Source: Chloroflexota bacterium (GTDB lineage: Bacteria > Chloroflexota > Dehalococcoidia > Lucifugimonadales > UBA3495). From it: 12,154 nucleotides of DNA. The notes below the pieces were generated by a model. That model had not been told where the DNA came from. It saw only the letters and a list, made by a program, of their open reading frames with translations, and did not search any database. A program made the position numbers and the translations under genes. The stretch covers positions 1 to 12,154 of the forward strand of contig JAPPJA010000351.1 in the NCBI GenBank assembly GCA_028874675.1, given 5' to 3'. Positions 1-6,234 of this stretch are shown one piece after another (position 1 is the stretch's first letter; every line of letters begins with the position of its first letter).

Positions 1-136
1 ATGCACAGTTAGGCTTGGTCACGGCTTTTGCCGCCCGGGAGTGGGAACAGTAACCGGGAAGGGAGTCCTGTCGCCGGCCCTCGGGGGATTGACGCGCGGA
101 GACACCCCGGTTGCCGCTCTTGCGGGGCCGAGAGGC

Positions 137-142
137 TATAAT
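137..142 (+). promoter_or_regulatory. Candidate -10 box for the alpha/beta hydrolase gene
   Basis: The six bases are a perfect TATAAT, 62 bases before the ATG at 205. The best -35 match upstream is TTGCCG at 111-116, four of six consensus bases, but its 20-base spacer is longer than the usual 16-18. The -10 is therefore strong and the -35 weak, as in a promoter that depends on an activator or another sigma factor. The predicted transcript would start near 149. Confidence 0.42.
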
Positions 143-190
143 CATGTCAACCTGTCACGGGGTTGAAGCCCGGGAAACCAGCCCTGTCAG

Positions 191-196
191 AGGAGG
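191..196 (+). promoter_or_regulatory. Ribosome binding site that fixes the hydrolase start
   Basis: A full AGGAGG lies eight bases before the ATG at 205. The frame is also open back to a TTG at 163, but nothing resembling a Shine-Dalgarno sequence precedes that TTG, and the AGGAGG would then lie inside the coding region. This decides for the ATG at 205. Confidence 0.8.
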
Positions 197-204
197 AAAA
201 TAAA

Positions 205-951
205 ATGGGTACGCTGGAATGGACGGGAGAGGCCCTCAACGAGGGGCAAATCGTGGAGCGAGAGTTTGTGGTTGAAACCGAAGCCGGCGCCATACCGGGC
301 ATTGTGTGGATGCCGGATGAAATAGAGGGACCGGTTCCACTGGTCTTGTTCGGGCACGGAGGCAGCGGCCACAAGCGGGTTTCCAGGGCGGTGATGCTGG
401 GCCGGCGGTTGGCCGGGGTTTCGCAGTACGCCATGGTGGCCATTGACGGCCCCGCCCACGGCGGCCGGCAGGGGCCGATGCTGGAGGACCTGTACGCCGA
501 GAAAGGATTTGACCGCGTCATTGACGGCATGGTCAGTGACTGGACCGCCACCCTGGACTGCTTTGCCGGCATGGACGCAATTGACGAGAACCGGGTCGGG
601 TACGCGGGCTTTTCCATGGGTTGCCGTTTCGGGCTGCCTTTCGTGGCGGCGGCGGGCGACCGGCTACGCTGCGCCGCCCTGGGCAAGAACGCCCTGGAGC
701 GACGCAGCGGCGCGGATGCCAACGACGCCCTGGGGGACCGGTTCCGGCGGGATGCTCCCAACGTAAAAGTCCCGGTCCTCTTTCACCTGCAGTGGGACGA
801 CGAGCTTTTCGCGCGGGCGTCTCAGTGCGACCTTTTTGACCTGATTGGCTCTGCCGACAAGCGAATGGTCTGCTACACGGGGCCGCACGGCAGGTCGTCG
901 CCCGAGGCGGTCGATGACTGGTGCCGGTTCCTGAAGCGGTACCTGGGCTAA
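205..951 (+). CDS. Alpha/beta hydrolase, dienelactone-hydrolase-like
   Basis: The 248-residue protein has the features of a cytoplasmic alpha/beta-fold serine hydrolase. An oxyanion-type HGG lies at 51-53 after a hydrophobic strand (PLVLFG). The nucleophile elbow GFSMG at 135-139 gives Ser137. A DD pair at 198-199 after strand VLFHLQW is the likely acid, and His228 in GPHG is the likely base. Spacing and size fit the dienelactone hydrolase/acyl-esterase group. No signal peptide or membrane segment is visible. The substrate cannot be read from sequence; esters or lactones are plausible. The gene stands alone on the plus strand, converges on the LLM oxidoreductase gene, and has its own promoter-like box and a strong ribosome binding site. 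Family assignment is firm, exact reaction unknown. Confidence 0.88.
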   Translation: MGTLEWTGEALNEGQIVEREFVVETEAGAIPGIVWMPDEIEGPVPLVLFGHGGSGHKRVSRAVMLGRRLAGVSQYAMVAIDGPAHGGRQGPMLEDLYAEKGFDRVIDGMVSDWTATLDCFAGMDAIDENRVGYAGFSMGCRFGLPFVAAAGDRLRCAALGKNALERRSGADANDALGDRFRRDAPNVKVPVLFHLQWDDELFARASQCDLFDLIGSADKRMVCYTGPHGRSSPEAVDDWCRFLKRYLG

Positions 952-972
952 AGCAAGAAAGTGCCCCACACC

Positions 973-994
973 TTCCCCCTCCCACAAGGGGGAA
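973..994. terminator. Hairpin between convergent genes, possible bidirectional terminator
   Basis: TTCCCCCT (973-980) and AGGGGGAA (987-994) form a perfect 8-bp stem with a 6-base loop, 21 bases after the hydrolase stop and facing the convergent LLM gene. There is no U-tract on either strand, so it is not a textbook intrinsic terminator. Weaker inverted repeats follow (GTTGCC 1015-1020 with GGCAAC 1038-1043), making the whole gap structured. Confidence 0.35.
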
Positions 995-1109
995 AAGCCG
1001 GTAGCGGTGAACCGGTTGCCGGGTGAACCTGCCAATGGGCAACAACCCGTTGTCCGGTGGCCTCCGGGGGGAACAGCCGTCCGGGTGCAGCCGGCCCGCT
1101 CCATTGGAG

Positions 1110-2102
1110 TCAGGTCAGAGGGGCAAGGCCCGGAATGACGGTGTTGCCGAAGACTTCCACCTCGTGACTCGGCATGTCGTAGCCGCCTTCCAGGGTATGG
1201 GTGGGAAATATGAACACGTGGTCTATGCCCGACTCATCCCTGGCCCTCTTCAGGCGCTCCAGGCATTCTTCGGGCGTACCGAAGAGGCCCAGGGCGTCGC
1301 AGATCCGGTGTGCCTGCTCATCGGGGATGTCTTCCGGGACAAAGTCGTCGGCCAGGTCTATTCCCGCTTCCCGCAGCCAGAAGAGGTTGGAATCGCTGGG
1401 GTACTTGAGGTAGGGCTGGTCCGGCCGGAAGCGCTGCTGGGGAAAACGCCGCGCCTCCGCCCCGTCCTGAGAGACCGTAGTGGGCGTGATGAAAATGGTC
1501 CGGAAATTCTCCAGGCTGCGTCCTGACCGGGCCGCCCCCGCCGCCAGCCTGCGGCGGGCAGCTTCCACGGCTTTGGGATGGAGTCCTACGAGAAGCAGGG
1601 CTCCGTCGGCCACCTCTCCCGCCAGTTCCACCATCCTGGGGCCGGCTGCCGTCATGAAAACGGGAGTGGGCCGGTCGCTGCGGTTGCGCAAGCGGGTTGC
1701 CACCCCGTTGAATTCCACCGACTCTCCCCGGAGCAGGCTGCGAATGGCCAGGACAGCCCGGCGCATGGACGCTACCGTTGCCCGGGGCCTGCCAATGCTG
1801 CCCACAGCCAGGTAGCCGGGAGCCACGGTCAGGCGCACCCGCTCGGGGGCAATTTCTTCCAGCGAGTGGGCCAGGGATGCCAGCACCATGGCGTGCCGGG
1901 TGACGGGGTTGGAAGTGGCGGGGTAGAGGGTCAACCGGGAAGTTCGCTGGGCGGCCAGGGCCAGCGTCAGGTAAACGTCCCTTCCGCTATGCTGGTGATC
2001 GTGGACTCCCACACCGTTAAACCCGGCTGCTTCGCAACGGGCGATGAAATCAGCGGTATCGGGTATGGGCAGTCCCACGGGCACACGAATATCTACTTTC
2101 AT
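1110..2102 (-). CDS. LLM-class flavin/F420-dependent oxidoreductase
   Basis: The 330-residue protein belongs to the bacterial luciferase-like monooxygenase superfamily, a TIM barrel that binds FMN or coenzyme F420. The N-terminal strand is followed by CEAAGFNGVGVHDH (23-36) and TSNPVTRH (63-70). ASMRRAVLAIRSLLRGE (111-127) and PVFMTAAGPRMVELAGEVADG (147-167) are typical, and FGTPEECLERL near the C-terminus is a common family signature. Length is usual for the family. Its ATG overlaps the stop of the preceding NMT1-type gene as ATGA, which implies translational coupling. Substrate is unknown: members reduce or oxygenate very diverse compounds. F420 rather than FMN use is an inference from resemblance to Mer/F420-type members, not proven by a single residue. 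Confidence 0.9.
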   Translation of the reverse strand: MKVDIRVPVGLPIPDTADFIARCEAAGFNGVGVHDHQHSGRDVYLTLALAAQRTSRLTLYPATSNPVTRHAMVLASLAHSLEEIAPERVRLTVAPGYLAVGSIGRPRATVASMRRAVLAIRSLLRGESVEFNGVATRLRNRSDRPTPVFMTAAGPRMVELAGEVADGALLLVGLHPKAVEAARRRLAAGAARSGRSLENFRTIFITPTTVSQDGAEARRFPQQRFRPDQPYLKYPSDSNLFWLREAGIDLADDFVPEDIPDEQAHRICDALGLFGTPEECLERLKRARDESGIDHVFIFPTHTLEGGYDMPSHEVEVFGNTVIPGLAPLT

Positions 2103-3037
2103 CGGGGCTCCTGCTGTTCCGACCAGAGGTGGGCAAACCGGGTGGAGACGACGCTCTCATAGGGCACATCTTCTTCCAACAGCCCCACGTGGCGGGCGAA
2201 TTCATTGAGGCTGGCAACCGCGCCGGGAGGGATGGCGGCGGAATAGTAGGGGGAGTCTCGGCGGACCAGATCGACAATCAGGGCCGCCTCGTCTGGAGGG
2301 AACAGGCGCTTGCCCACCTCGCCCGCCAGGACGGGGTCAGCCCGCAGCGCCCTTTGCGCCTGTACTATTGCTCGAATCGCGCCCTGCGCGGCGGCGGGAT
2401 TCTGTTCGATCAGCCGCTCCGACGCCACCAGGGCGGGAAAGGTATAGTCCCTGGCCGACGGCGGACCCAGCCCCTGTCGGGGGTCGAGGGCCACTGCTCC
2501 TGTGCCGCTCCTTACGGCAACCTCGGCGCCCATGGCATTGGCCCAGAAACCATCGATGATTCCATCCTCCAACGCGCGGGCGGCGTGGACGCCGAAGGAT
2601 ATCCCCGGGTCGCCGGTTCCGGGGACCGGCGCCAGGTCAACTCCGTCTCGGGCCGGGTCAATGCCGGCGTCGGCCAGCAGGCGGCGCAGGGCGGCGTCGG
2701 GACCGGGCGCCGCGCCGATGCGGAGGCCCCGGACTGCCTGCACGTCGCCAGGTACGAAATCCAGGTCCGCACGTAGCACCAGCAGCCAGTAGGTATGCTG
2801 GGACAGGGCGGCCAGCAGCCTGGCGCCACGCCAACCGGGGAAGGCCAGGAGAGTTGCGTGAGCCGGACCCGCCACGAAGTCCACGTGGCCGTTTCGAAGC
2901 GCTTCCATGGTCTGACCGGCCGGAGAAATCAGCTCCAGGTCCGCATCAATCCCCTGCGCGCGGAAGAAGCCCAGGTCAACGGCTGCCTCGGCAGGAAAGT
3001 AGGAATTGGATACCAGGTCGGGTACGGCGAGGCGCAT
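2099..3037 (-). CDS. NMT1/THI5-like periplasmic-binding-fold protein without signal peptide
   Basis: The 312-residue protein matches the NMT1/SsuA-like binding-protein fold. It has an N-terminal strand, then AAVDLGFFRAQGIDADLEL (18-36), ALRNGHVDFVAGPAH (46-60), and the hinge region AVRGLRIGAAPGPDAALRRL (101-120). Such proteins usually deliver substrates to ABC importers from outside the membrane, but this one starts MRLAVPDLVSNSYFPAE, with no signal peptide or lipobox, and no permease or ATPase gene is nearby. The start is well supported by GGAGG (3044-3048) six bases upstream. There is no cysteine, so the CCCFC motif of THI5 pyrimidine synthase is absent. It is translationally coupled to the LLM oxidoreductase, suggesting a cytoplasmic ligand-binding or enzymatic role. 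Fold is confident, function open. Confidence 0.82.
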   Translation of the reverse strand: MRLAVPDLVSNSYFPAEAAVDLGFFRAQGIDADLELISPAGQTMEALRNGHVDFVAGPAHATLLAFPGWRGARLLAALSQHTYWLLVLRADLDFVPGDVQAVRGLRIGAAPGPDAALRRLLADAGIDPARDGVDLAPVPGTGDPGISFGVHAARALEDGIIDGFWANAMGAEVAVRSGTGAVALDPRQGLGPPSARDYTFPALVASERLIEQNPAAAQGAIRAIVQAQRALRADPVLAGEVGKRLFPPDEAALIVDLVRRDSPYYSAAIPPGAVASLNEFARHVGLLEEDVPYESVVSTRFAHLWSEQQEPR

Positions 3038-3070
3038 CGGGTTCCTCCCGATCTTGTTTTGGAGTCCCGT

Positions 3071-3088
3071 CGGGGTCGGGGTCGGGGT
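3071..3088. repeat. Three tandem CGGGGT hexamers in the NMT1 gene leader
   Basis: CGGGGT is repeated three times without mismatch in the 103-base gap between the VOC stop and the NMT1 start. On the transcript each unit reads ACCCCG, and the CCCGA inside each (minus strand of 3070-3074, 3076-3080, 3082-3086) could pair over 5 bp with UCGGG overlapping the Shine-Dalgarno site (3047-3051). Pairing is weak, so a regulatory role is only a possibility. Confidence 0.6.
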
Positions 3089-3140
3089 CAGTTTAGCACG
3101 GCCTTTCCGGTGCGTAATTTCGTACTGCTTGCGGCGTGTT

Positions 3141-3551
3141 TCAGCCGCCGGAGTTGCGCAGCGTGGCAGCGTCGGTCAGGTGTATGCGGCAGCCGCCGGT
3201 GTCCGCGGGGTCGAAGTAGATCAGGCGGTAGCCCATGAAATTGGTGAAGGGCTCTTCGGAGAGAAAGCGGTAGCCCCTCTGGCGGTGGCTGGCCACTACC
3301 TCGTCCAGGTTTTCCACGGAATAGGCCATGTGGTGCACCACCCACAGGCCGTTGGCCTCCTCCAGCGTCGAGGTATCCTCCGGACCGATGAACTCCACCT
3401 CCACGTCCCCAACTTGCAGGAAAGCCACCTCGCCCAGGTTGGTCACCGCGCCACGCCCGGTAACTCTGGCGCCGTACATTTCGGAGTAGGACTTGATGGC
3501 CGCATCCAGGTCGGGTACGAGGTAGCTTGCGTGATGGATATCTGAAAACAT
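3141..3551 (-). CDS. VOC (glyoxalase/methylmalonyl-CoA epimerase-like) family protein
   Basis: The 136-residue protein has the two beta-alpha-beta-beta-beta halves of the vicinal oxygen chelate fold. The first half begins IHHASYLVPDLDAAIKSY (5-22) and includes VAFLQVGDVEVEFIGP (42-57). The second has HHMAYSVENLDEVV (73-86) and ends RLIYFDPADTGGCRIHLTD (109-127). By eye, likely metal ligands are His7, Glu53 and His74. The fourth position, usually Glu in an IEL-type motif, appears to be His124. Many members are metal-dependent isomerases, lyases or dioxygenases, and size and layout are closest to methylmalonyl-CoA epimerase. A GAGGAGG site lies just before the ATG. It heads the minus-strand group with the NMT1 and LLM genes, although a 103-base gap follows it. 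The actual reaction is not established. Confidence 0.85.
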   Translation of the reverse strand: MFSDIHHASYLVPDLDAAIKSYSEMYGARVTGRGAVTNLGEVAFLQVGDVEVEFIGPEDTSTLEEANGLWVVHHMAYSVENLDEVVASHRQRGYRFLSEEPFTNFMGYRLIYFDPADTGGCRIHLTDAATLRNSGG

Positions 3552-3630
3552 TGCGCCTCCTCTTTTGGGAGCTACACGGAACGCAGGAATGGCATTCGCC
3601 CGAGCCGGTTTTCCTGATGGTCGTGCCCGA

Positions 3631-3636
3631 ATAATA
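3631..3636 (-). promoter_or_regulatory. Weak candidate -10 box for the VOC gene
   Basis: The minus strand reads TATTAT here, five of six bases of the -10 consensus, about 80 bases before the VOC start. No good -35 match is visible 16-18 bases upstream, so this is a weak call. Confidence 0.22.
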
Positions 3637-3696
3637 CCGGGTTACAGTGCCGGTTGGATAGAATGAAGTAATATGGACCGGACGGAGAACCGCTAT

Positions 3697-3726
3697 GGCC
3701 GTCGCCGTTAACGGGCCAGGACGGCC
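3697..3726. promoter_or_regulatory. Nested palindrome in a divergent promoter region, candidate operator
   Basis: GGCCGTC (3697-3703) and its exact inverse GACGGCC (3720-3726) flank a perfect 10-bp palindrome CCGTTAACGG (3705-3714). It lies between the VOC gene (minus) and the NHL gene (plus), between their candidate promoters. This is the form expected of a binding site for a dimeric regulator controlling both directions. It could equally fold as a cruciform or RNA hairpin. No regulator gene is present in the window. Confidence 0.35.
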
Positions 3727-3762
3727 GCGGTGTCTGCGCGCCGGGCCTCGCTGCCGGGCCAT

Positions 3763-3790
3763 TTGACGGGAATCATTACCCCGAGATAAA
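3763..3790 (+). promoter_or_regulatory. Candidate sigma-70-type promoter for the NHL-SDR gene pair
   Basis: TTGACG (3763-3768) matches five of six -35 bases. GATAAA (3785-3790) matches four of six -10 bases, with a 16-base spacer. The transcript would begin near 3797, about 50 bases before the ATG. Two direct copies of GCCGGGCC (3740-3747 and 3753-3760), 13 bases apart, lie immediately upstream, a position where an activator could bind. Confidence 0.35.
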
Positions 3791-3847
3791 ACCGGGGGAA
3801 GACCAGCCTCGATATCCAGGCAATATTTCCACGGGAGGGAAACGGTT

Positions 3848-4681
3848 ATGCCACCAATCATTGGCGCCGGGGAATTCAGGTACGAATACCAGCCGGGTTG
3901 GGCCCGGCTGCCCGAGGGCACGGCATTGCAGCAACCCAGCGGCGTGGCCGTGGACTCGCGGGACCGGGTGTACGTGTACCAGCGACAGGGGCCACCCGTA
4001 CTGGTTTTCGACCGGGACGGCAATCTGGTGGATTCCTGGGAGCGCCGGGACGGCGTCCCCCTGGAGGCTCACCACATCCACGTTGGGCCGGACGACGCGG
4101 TCTATCTCGTGGATCGGGACGCGCACCAGGTCCTGATCTATGACACGTCGGGAAACCTGCAGCGGTCACTGGGCATTCGGGACCAGGCGGCGATGCAGGC
4201 GCCCTTCAACCACCCGGCCGACGTATGTGTCGCTCCGTCGGGAGAACTGTACGTTGCCGATGGTTACGGAAATTCCTGTGTTCACCGGTTCAGCCCCTCC
4301 GGCCACCACACCGGCAGTTTCGGGGCGCCGGGCAGCGGTCCTGGAGAGTTTCGGGTCCCCCACAGCGTCAGCGTCTCCGGGGATGGCAGGGTATTCGTGG
4401 CAGACCGTGAGAATAACCGGGTGCAGGTGTTTACCGCCGTGGGAGAGTTTGTGGAGGAATGGACCGACTTCAAGTGCCCAATGGGCGTGCACATTGACAC
4501 CAGCCAGATGGTGTATGTGTCCGACCAGATTCCCCGCGTAAGCATCTATACCCTAGAGGGGACGCTGGTATCGCGGGGGAGAACCTTCGAGAATGCGCAC
4601 CAGGTTTATACCGACTCCCAGGGCAGCATTTACGGCATTGACACCGCCAACCAGCGCGTCCAGAAATTGGCTAGGCTGTGA
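3848..4681 (+). CDS. NHL-repeat propeller, peptidyl-alpha-hydroxyglycine alpha-amidating lyase-like
   Basis: The 277-residue protein is a beta-propeller of NHL repeats, seen in GVAVDSRDRVYVYQR (32-46), DVCVAPSGELYVADGYGN (125-142) and SVSGDGRVFVADRENNRVQVF (175-195). It closely resembles the lyase half (PAL) of animal peptidylglycine amidating enzyme, which cleaves peptidyl-alpha-hydroxyglycine to amide plus glyoxylate. By recalled alignment, the three zinc histidines correspond to His75 (EAHH), His172 (VPHS) and His251 (NAHQ), and the catalytic tyrosine to Tyr140 (DGYGN). The aspartate that follows the last histidine in PAL is Gln252 here. There is no signal peptide and no partner monooxygenase, so the natural substrate is probably not a secreted peptide. 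GGAGG at 3834-3838 supports the start. The SDR gene follows after 77 bases. Confidence 0.82.
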   Translation: MPPIIGAGEFRYEYQPGWARLPEGTALQQPSGVAVDSRDRVYVYQRQGPPVLVFDRDGNLVDSWERRDGVPLEAHHIHVGPDDAVYLVDRDAHQVLIYDTSGNLQRSLGIRDQAAMQAPFNHPADVCVAPSGELYVADGYGNSCVHRFSPSGHHTGSFGAPGSGPGEFRVPHSVSVSGDGRVFVADRENNRVQVFTAVGEFVEEWTDFKCPMGVHIDTSQMVYVSDQIPRVSIYTLEGTLVSRGRTFENAHQVYTDSQGSIYGIDTANQRVQKLARL

Positions 4682-4758
4682 CCGGATTGCGGCGAAGAAA
4701 ATAGTCCCCGCCCGGCACAGGCGTGGTTTTGTGGCGGAGGCACACAGGAGACAAGAGA

Positions 4759-5619
4759 ATGATAGTAGTTACGGGAGCGGCGGGAAGACTGGGCCGCAGG
4801 GTAGTGCAATTGATGGTGGACCAGGGCCGCGAGGTTCTGGCAACGGACCAGTTGGCAGCGGATGACCTGCCGACGGAGTTTGTGCGCTGCGACCTGGGGA
4901 ACGCCAGGGTGGTGGATGACCTGCTGACGGGAGCGGAGGCGGTGGTCCACCTGGGGGCCATTCCCGGGCCCCTTCGGGCAGAGCCCCGGTTTATCTTCGA
5001 AAACAACGTGACCAGTACCTTTAACGTTATGACTTCTGCGGCGGAGCAGGGACTGAGGCGGATAGTGTTTTCCTCCAGCGCATTCGGAATGGGCTGGGCC
5101 CACGAGGGGGACGCTTTCGTGCCGCTGTACCTGCCACTGGACGAGGAGCATCCCATGATGCCCTTCGAACCCTATGGCCTCTCCAAGCAGGTGGGGGAGG
5201 ACATTGGCCGGATGATAGCCCGCAATTCAAACACCACGGTTGTCAGCCTGCGGTTTACCAACGTGGCCCTGCCGGAAGTCCAGGCGGAGTTCCCATGGCC
5301 GGCGCCCACCCCCGACAACCCGTTGACGCTGGTTATGTGGGCCTACGCCGACGCCAGGGACGTGGCCCAGGCCCACGTGCTGGCGCTGGACGCCGACATC
5401 GAGGAGTACGAGGCGTTGATGCTGGCCCAGCCTACCTCCCGGTTTGAGGAACCAACCATCGACCTGGTCAGGAACAACTTTGGAGACCAGGTGGAAATTC
5501 GGGAAGGGCTGGAGGGCTGCGCCAGCGTAATCAGCGCCGACAAGGCGCAGCGCCTGCTGGGGTGGCGTCCCACGCATAACTGGCGCGAGGAACGGGGCGG
5601 GGCTGGCGGGCGCGGTTAA
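4759..5619 (+). CDS. Extended SDR: NAD(P)-dependent epimerase/dehydratase family
   Basis: The 286-residue protein is a Rossmann-fold extended short-chain dehydrogenase. It starts MIVVTGAAGRLG with the TGxxGxxG nucleotide loop at 5-12. VRCDLGNA (42-49) and VVHLGAIPG (62-70) are the usual strand ends. The active site shows SSS at 105-107, Tyr139 and Lys143 (YGLSK). A C-terminal LLGWRPTHNW (266-275) is typical of sugar epimerases and uronate dehydrogenases. These enzymes oxidise or epimerise nucleotide sugars or sugar acids; the substrate here is unknown. The ATG at 4759 is preferred over an in-frame GTG at 4723 because AGGAG (4746-4750) lies eight bases before it and the Rossmann strand starts there. 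It probably shares a transcript with the NHL gene. The Gly/Arg-rich last residues look unstructured. Confidence 0.9.
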   Translation: MIVVTGAAGRLGRRVVQLMVDQGREVLATDQLAADDLPTEFVRCDLGNARVVDDLLTGAEAVVHLGAIPGPLRAEPRFIFENNVTSTFNVMTSAAEQGLRRIVFSSSAFGMGWAHEGDAFVPLYLPLDEEHPMMPFEPYGLSKQVGEDIGRMIARNSNTTVVSLRFTNVALPEVQAEFPWPAPTPDNPLTLVMWAYADARDVAQAHVLALDADIEEYEALMLAQPTSRFEEPTIDLVRNNFGDQVEIREGLEGCASVISADKAQRLLGWRPTHNWREERGGAGGRG

Positions 5620-5620
5620 G

Positions 5621-5637
5621 CGCCGGCCCGTCCGGCG
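5621..5637. terminator. Small hairpin between convergent SDR and MFS genes
   Basis: CGCCGG (5621-5626) and CCGGCG (5632-5637) form a perfect 6-bp GC stem with a 5-base loop, starting one base after the SDR stop and about 30 bases beyond the MFS stop. The position suits a shared terminator, but there is no U-tract in either direction. Confidence 0.33.
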
Positions 5638-5667
5638 GAGTTCCATTCCGGTAAGAGAAGAAAAGGA

Positions 5668-6225
5668 TCAGGCCGCTGCGCCGGCGGCGCTTAACTCGGG
5701 TGGGCGCCGTTCCCCCCGGAAGGATACCAGGGCCATGGCCACCAGCAGCAGCAGGATGTTGGACCAGATGGCGATGTCGTACGTGCCGCGGAGGTCGTAG
5801 AAGAGGCCCCCCAGGAAAGCGCCCAGGCCGCTGCCGATGGGCATGACCGCGAACATGGTCCCGTAAATGGTGCCCAGGTTCCCGATTCCGTACCGGTCGG
5901 AAGTGTAGGCGGCGGTGATGCTGACCACCGAGTTCCAGGAAAAGCCCACCAGCAGTACGCCGGCCAGCAGGGTTCCCAGCCCCAGCGGAGGGATCCCCAG
6001 CGCCGGCACCCCCATGGACAGCAGGACTACCACGAACCCCAGGGCGCGCAGGTTGTAGGAGGCGGACAACAGCCACCGCCGTCCGTACTTGTCGGAAAGG
6101 TGCCCCATGTACAGGCTGCCGATGACCGCGGCGGCCCCGATTAAACTGAATGCTCCCGCGGCGGCCATGGGATGGTAACCCAGGTCCCTGGCGTAGGTTA
6201 CGAAGTGAGCATTCACGAAGCTCAT
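5668..6225 (-). CDS. MFS transporter, C-terminal part after an in-frame TGA
   Basis: These 185 residues are the second half of a major facilitator superfamily carrier, in the same frame as the N-terminal part and separated from it only by TGA and three codons (Gly-Tyr-Ser). They contain the rest of TM7 (MSFVNAHFVTYARDLGY), TM8 (21-40), the second motif A GHLSDKYGRR (41-50), TM9 (61-78), TM10 (82-105), TM11 (118-141) and TM12 (151-169). An ATG at 6225 with a weak GAGGG (6232-6236) six bases upstream could allow reinitiation. The cut falls mid-helix, however, so two separately made halves are unlikely to form a normal carrier. If the TGA is read through, this is the C-terminus of a protein of 435 residues. 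It may be only a remnant of an inactivated gene. Confidence 0.75.
   Translation of the reverse strand: MSFVNAHFVTYARDLGYHPMAAAGAFSLIGAAAVIGSLYMGHLSDKYGRRWLLSASYNLRALGFVVVLLSMGVPALGIPPLGLGTLLAGVLLVGFSWNSVVSITAAYTSDRYGIGNLGTIYGTMFAVMPIGSGLGAFLGGLFYDLRGTYDIAIWSNILLLLVAMALVSFRGERRPPELSAAGAAA
6206..6224 (-). other. SECIS-like hairpin downstream of the MFS in-frame TGA
   Basis: On the transcript TGAGC and GCTCA form a 5-bp stem starting 10 bases after the TGA. Allowing UU/AA pairing and one bulged U gives 7 bp with apical loop CGUG, about 17 bases from the UGA. Those distances, and a G in the first two loop bases, fall within published bacterial selenocysteine insertion element ranges. The stem is short and such hairpins occur by chance, so support is weak. 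Confidence 0.2.
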
Positions 6226-6234
6226 CGAGTACCC

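Larger units (their letters stand above)
1..204. other. Upstream region with no assignable gene
   Basis: No gene can be assigned here. Plus-strand frame 3 is open from the window edge to a TAA at 51-53 and would encode about 16 residues ending AAREWEQ. That could be the tail of an upstream plus-strand gene, but it is too short to identify. The rest holds a TATAAT box (137-142) and the ribosome binding site of the following hydrolase. Confidence 0.4.

Noticed and set aside
3..53. Sixteen-codon open tail at the left edge ending TAA
   Set aside because: It could be the end of an upstream gene, but it is too short to support a call.
163..204. TTG start giving a 14-residue longer hydrolase
   Set aside because: There is no ribosome binding site before it, while AGGAGG precedes the ATG at 205.
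147..761. Minus-strand open frame opposite the alpha/beta hydrolase
   Set aside because: It is Arg/Ser/Pro-rich with no motif, and the hydrolase on the other strand has a clear catalytic triad and ribosome binding site.
3088..4023. Minus-strand open frame of about 311 codons spanning the divergent promoter region
   Set aside because: It overlaps VOC and NHL genes in other frames and is rich in Arg, Pro, Gly and Cys with no domain. It is an artefact of GC-rich sequence.
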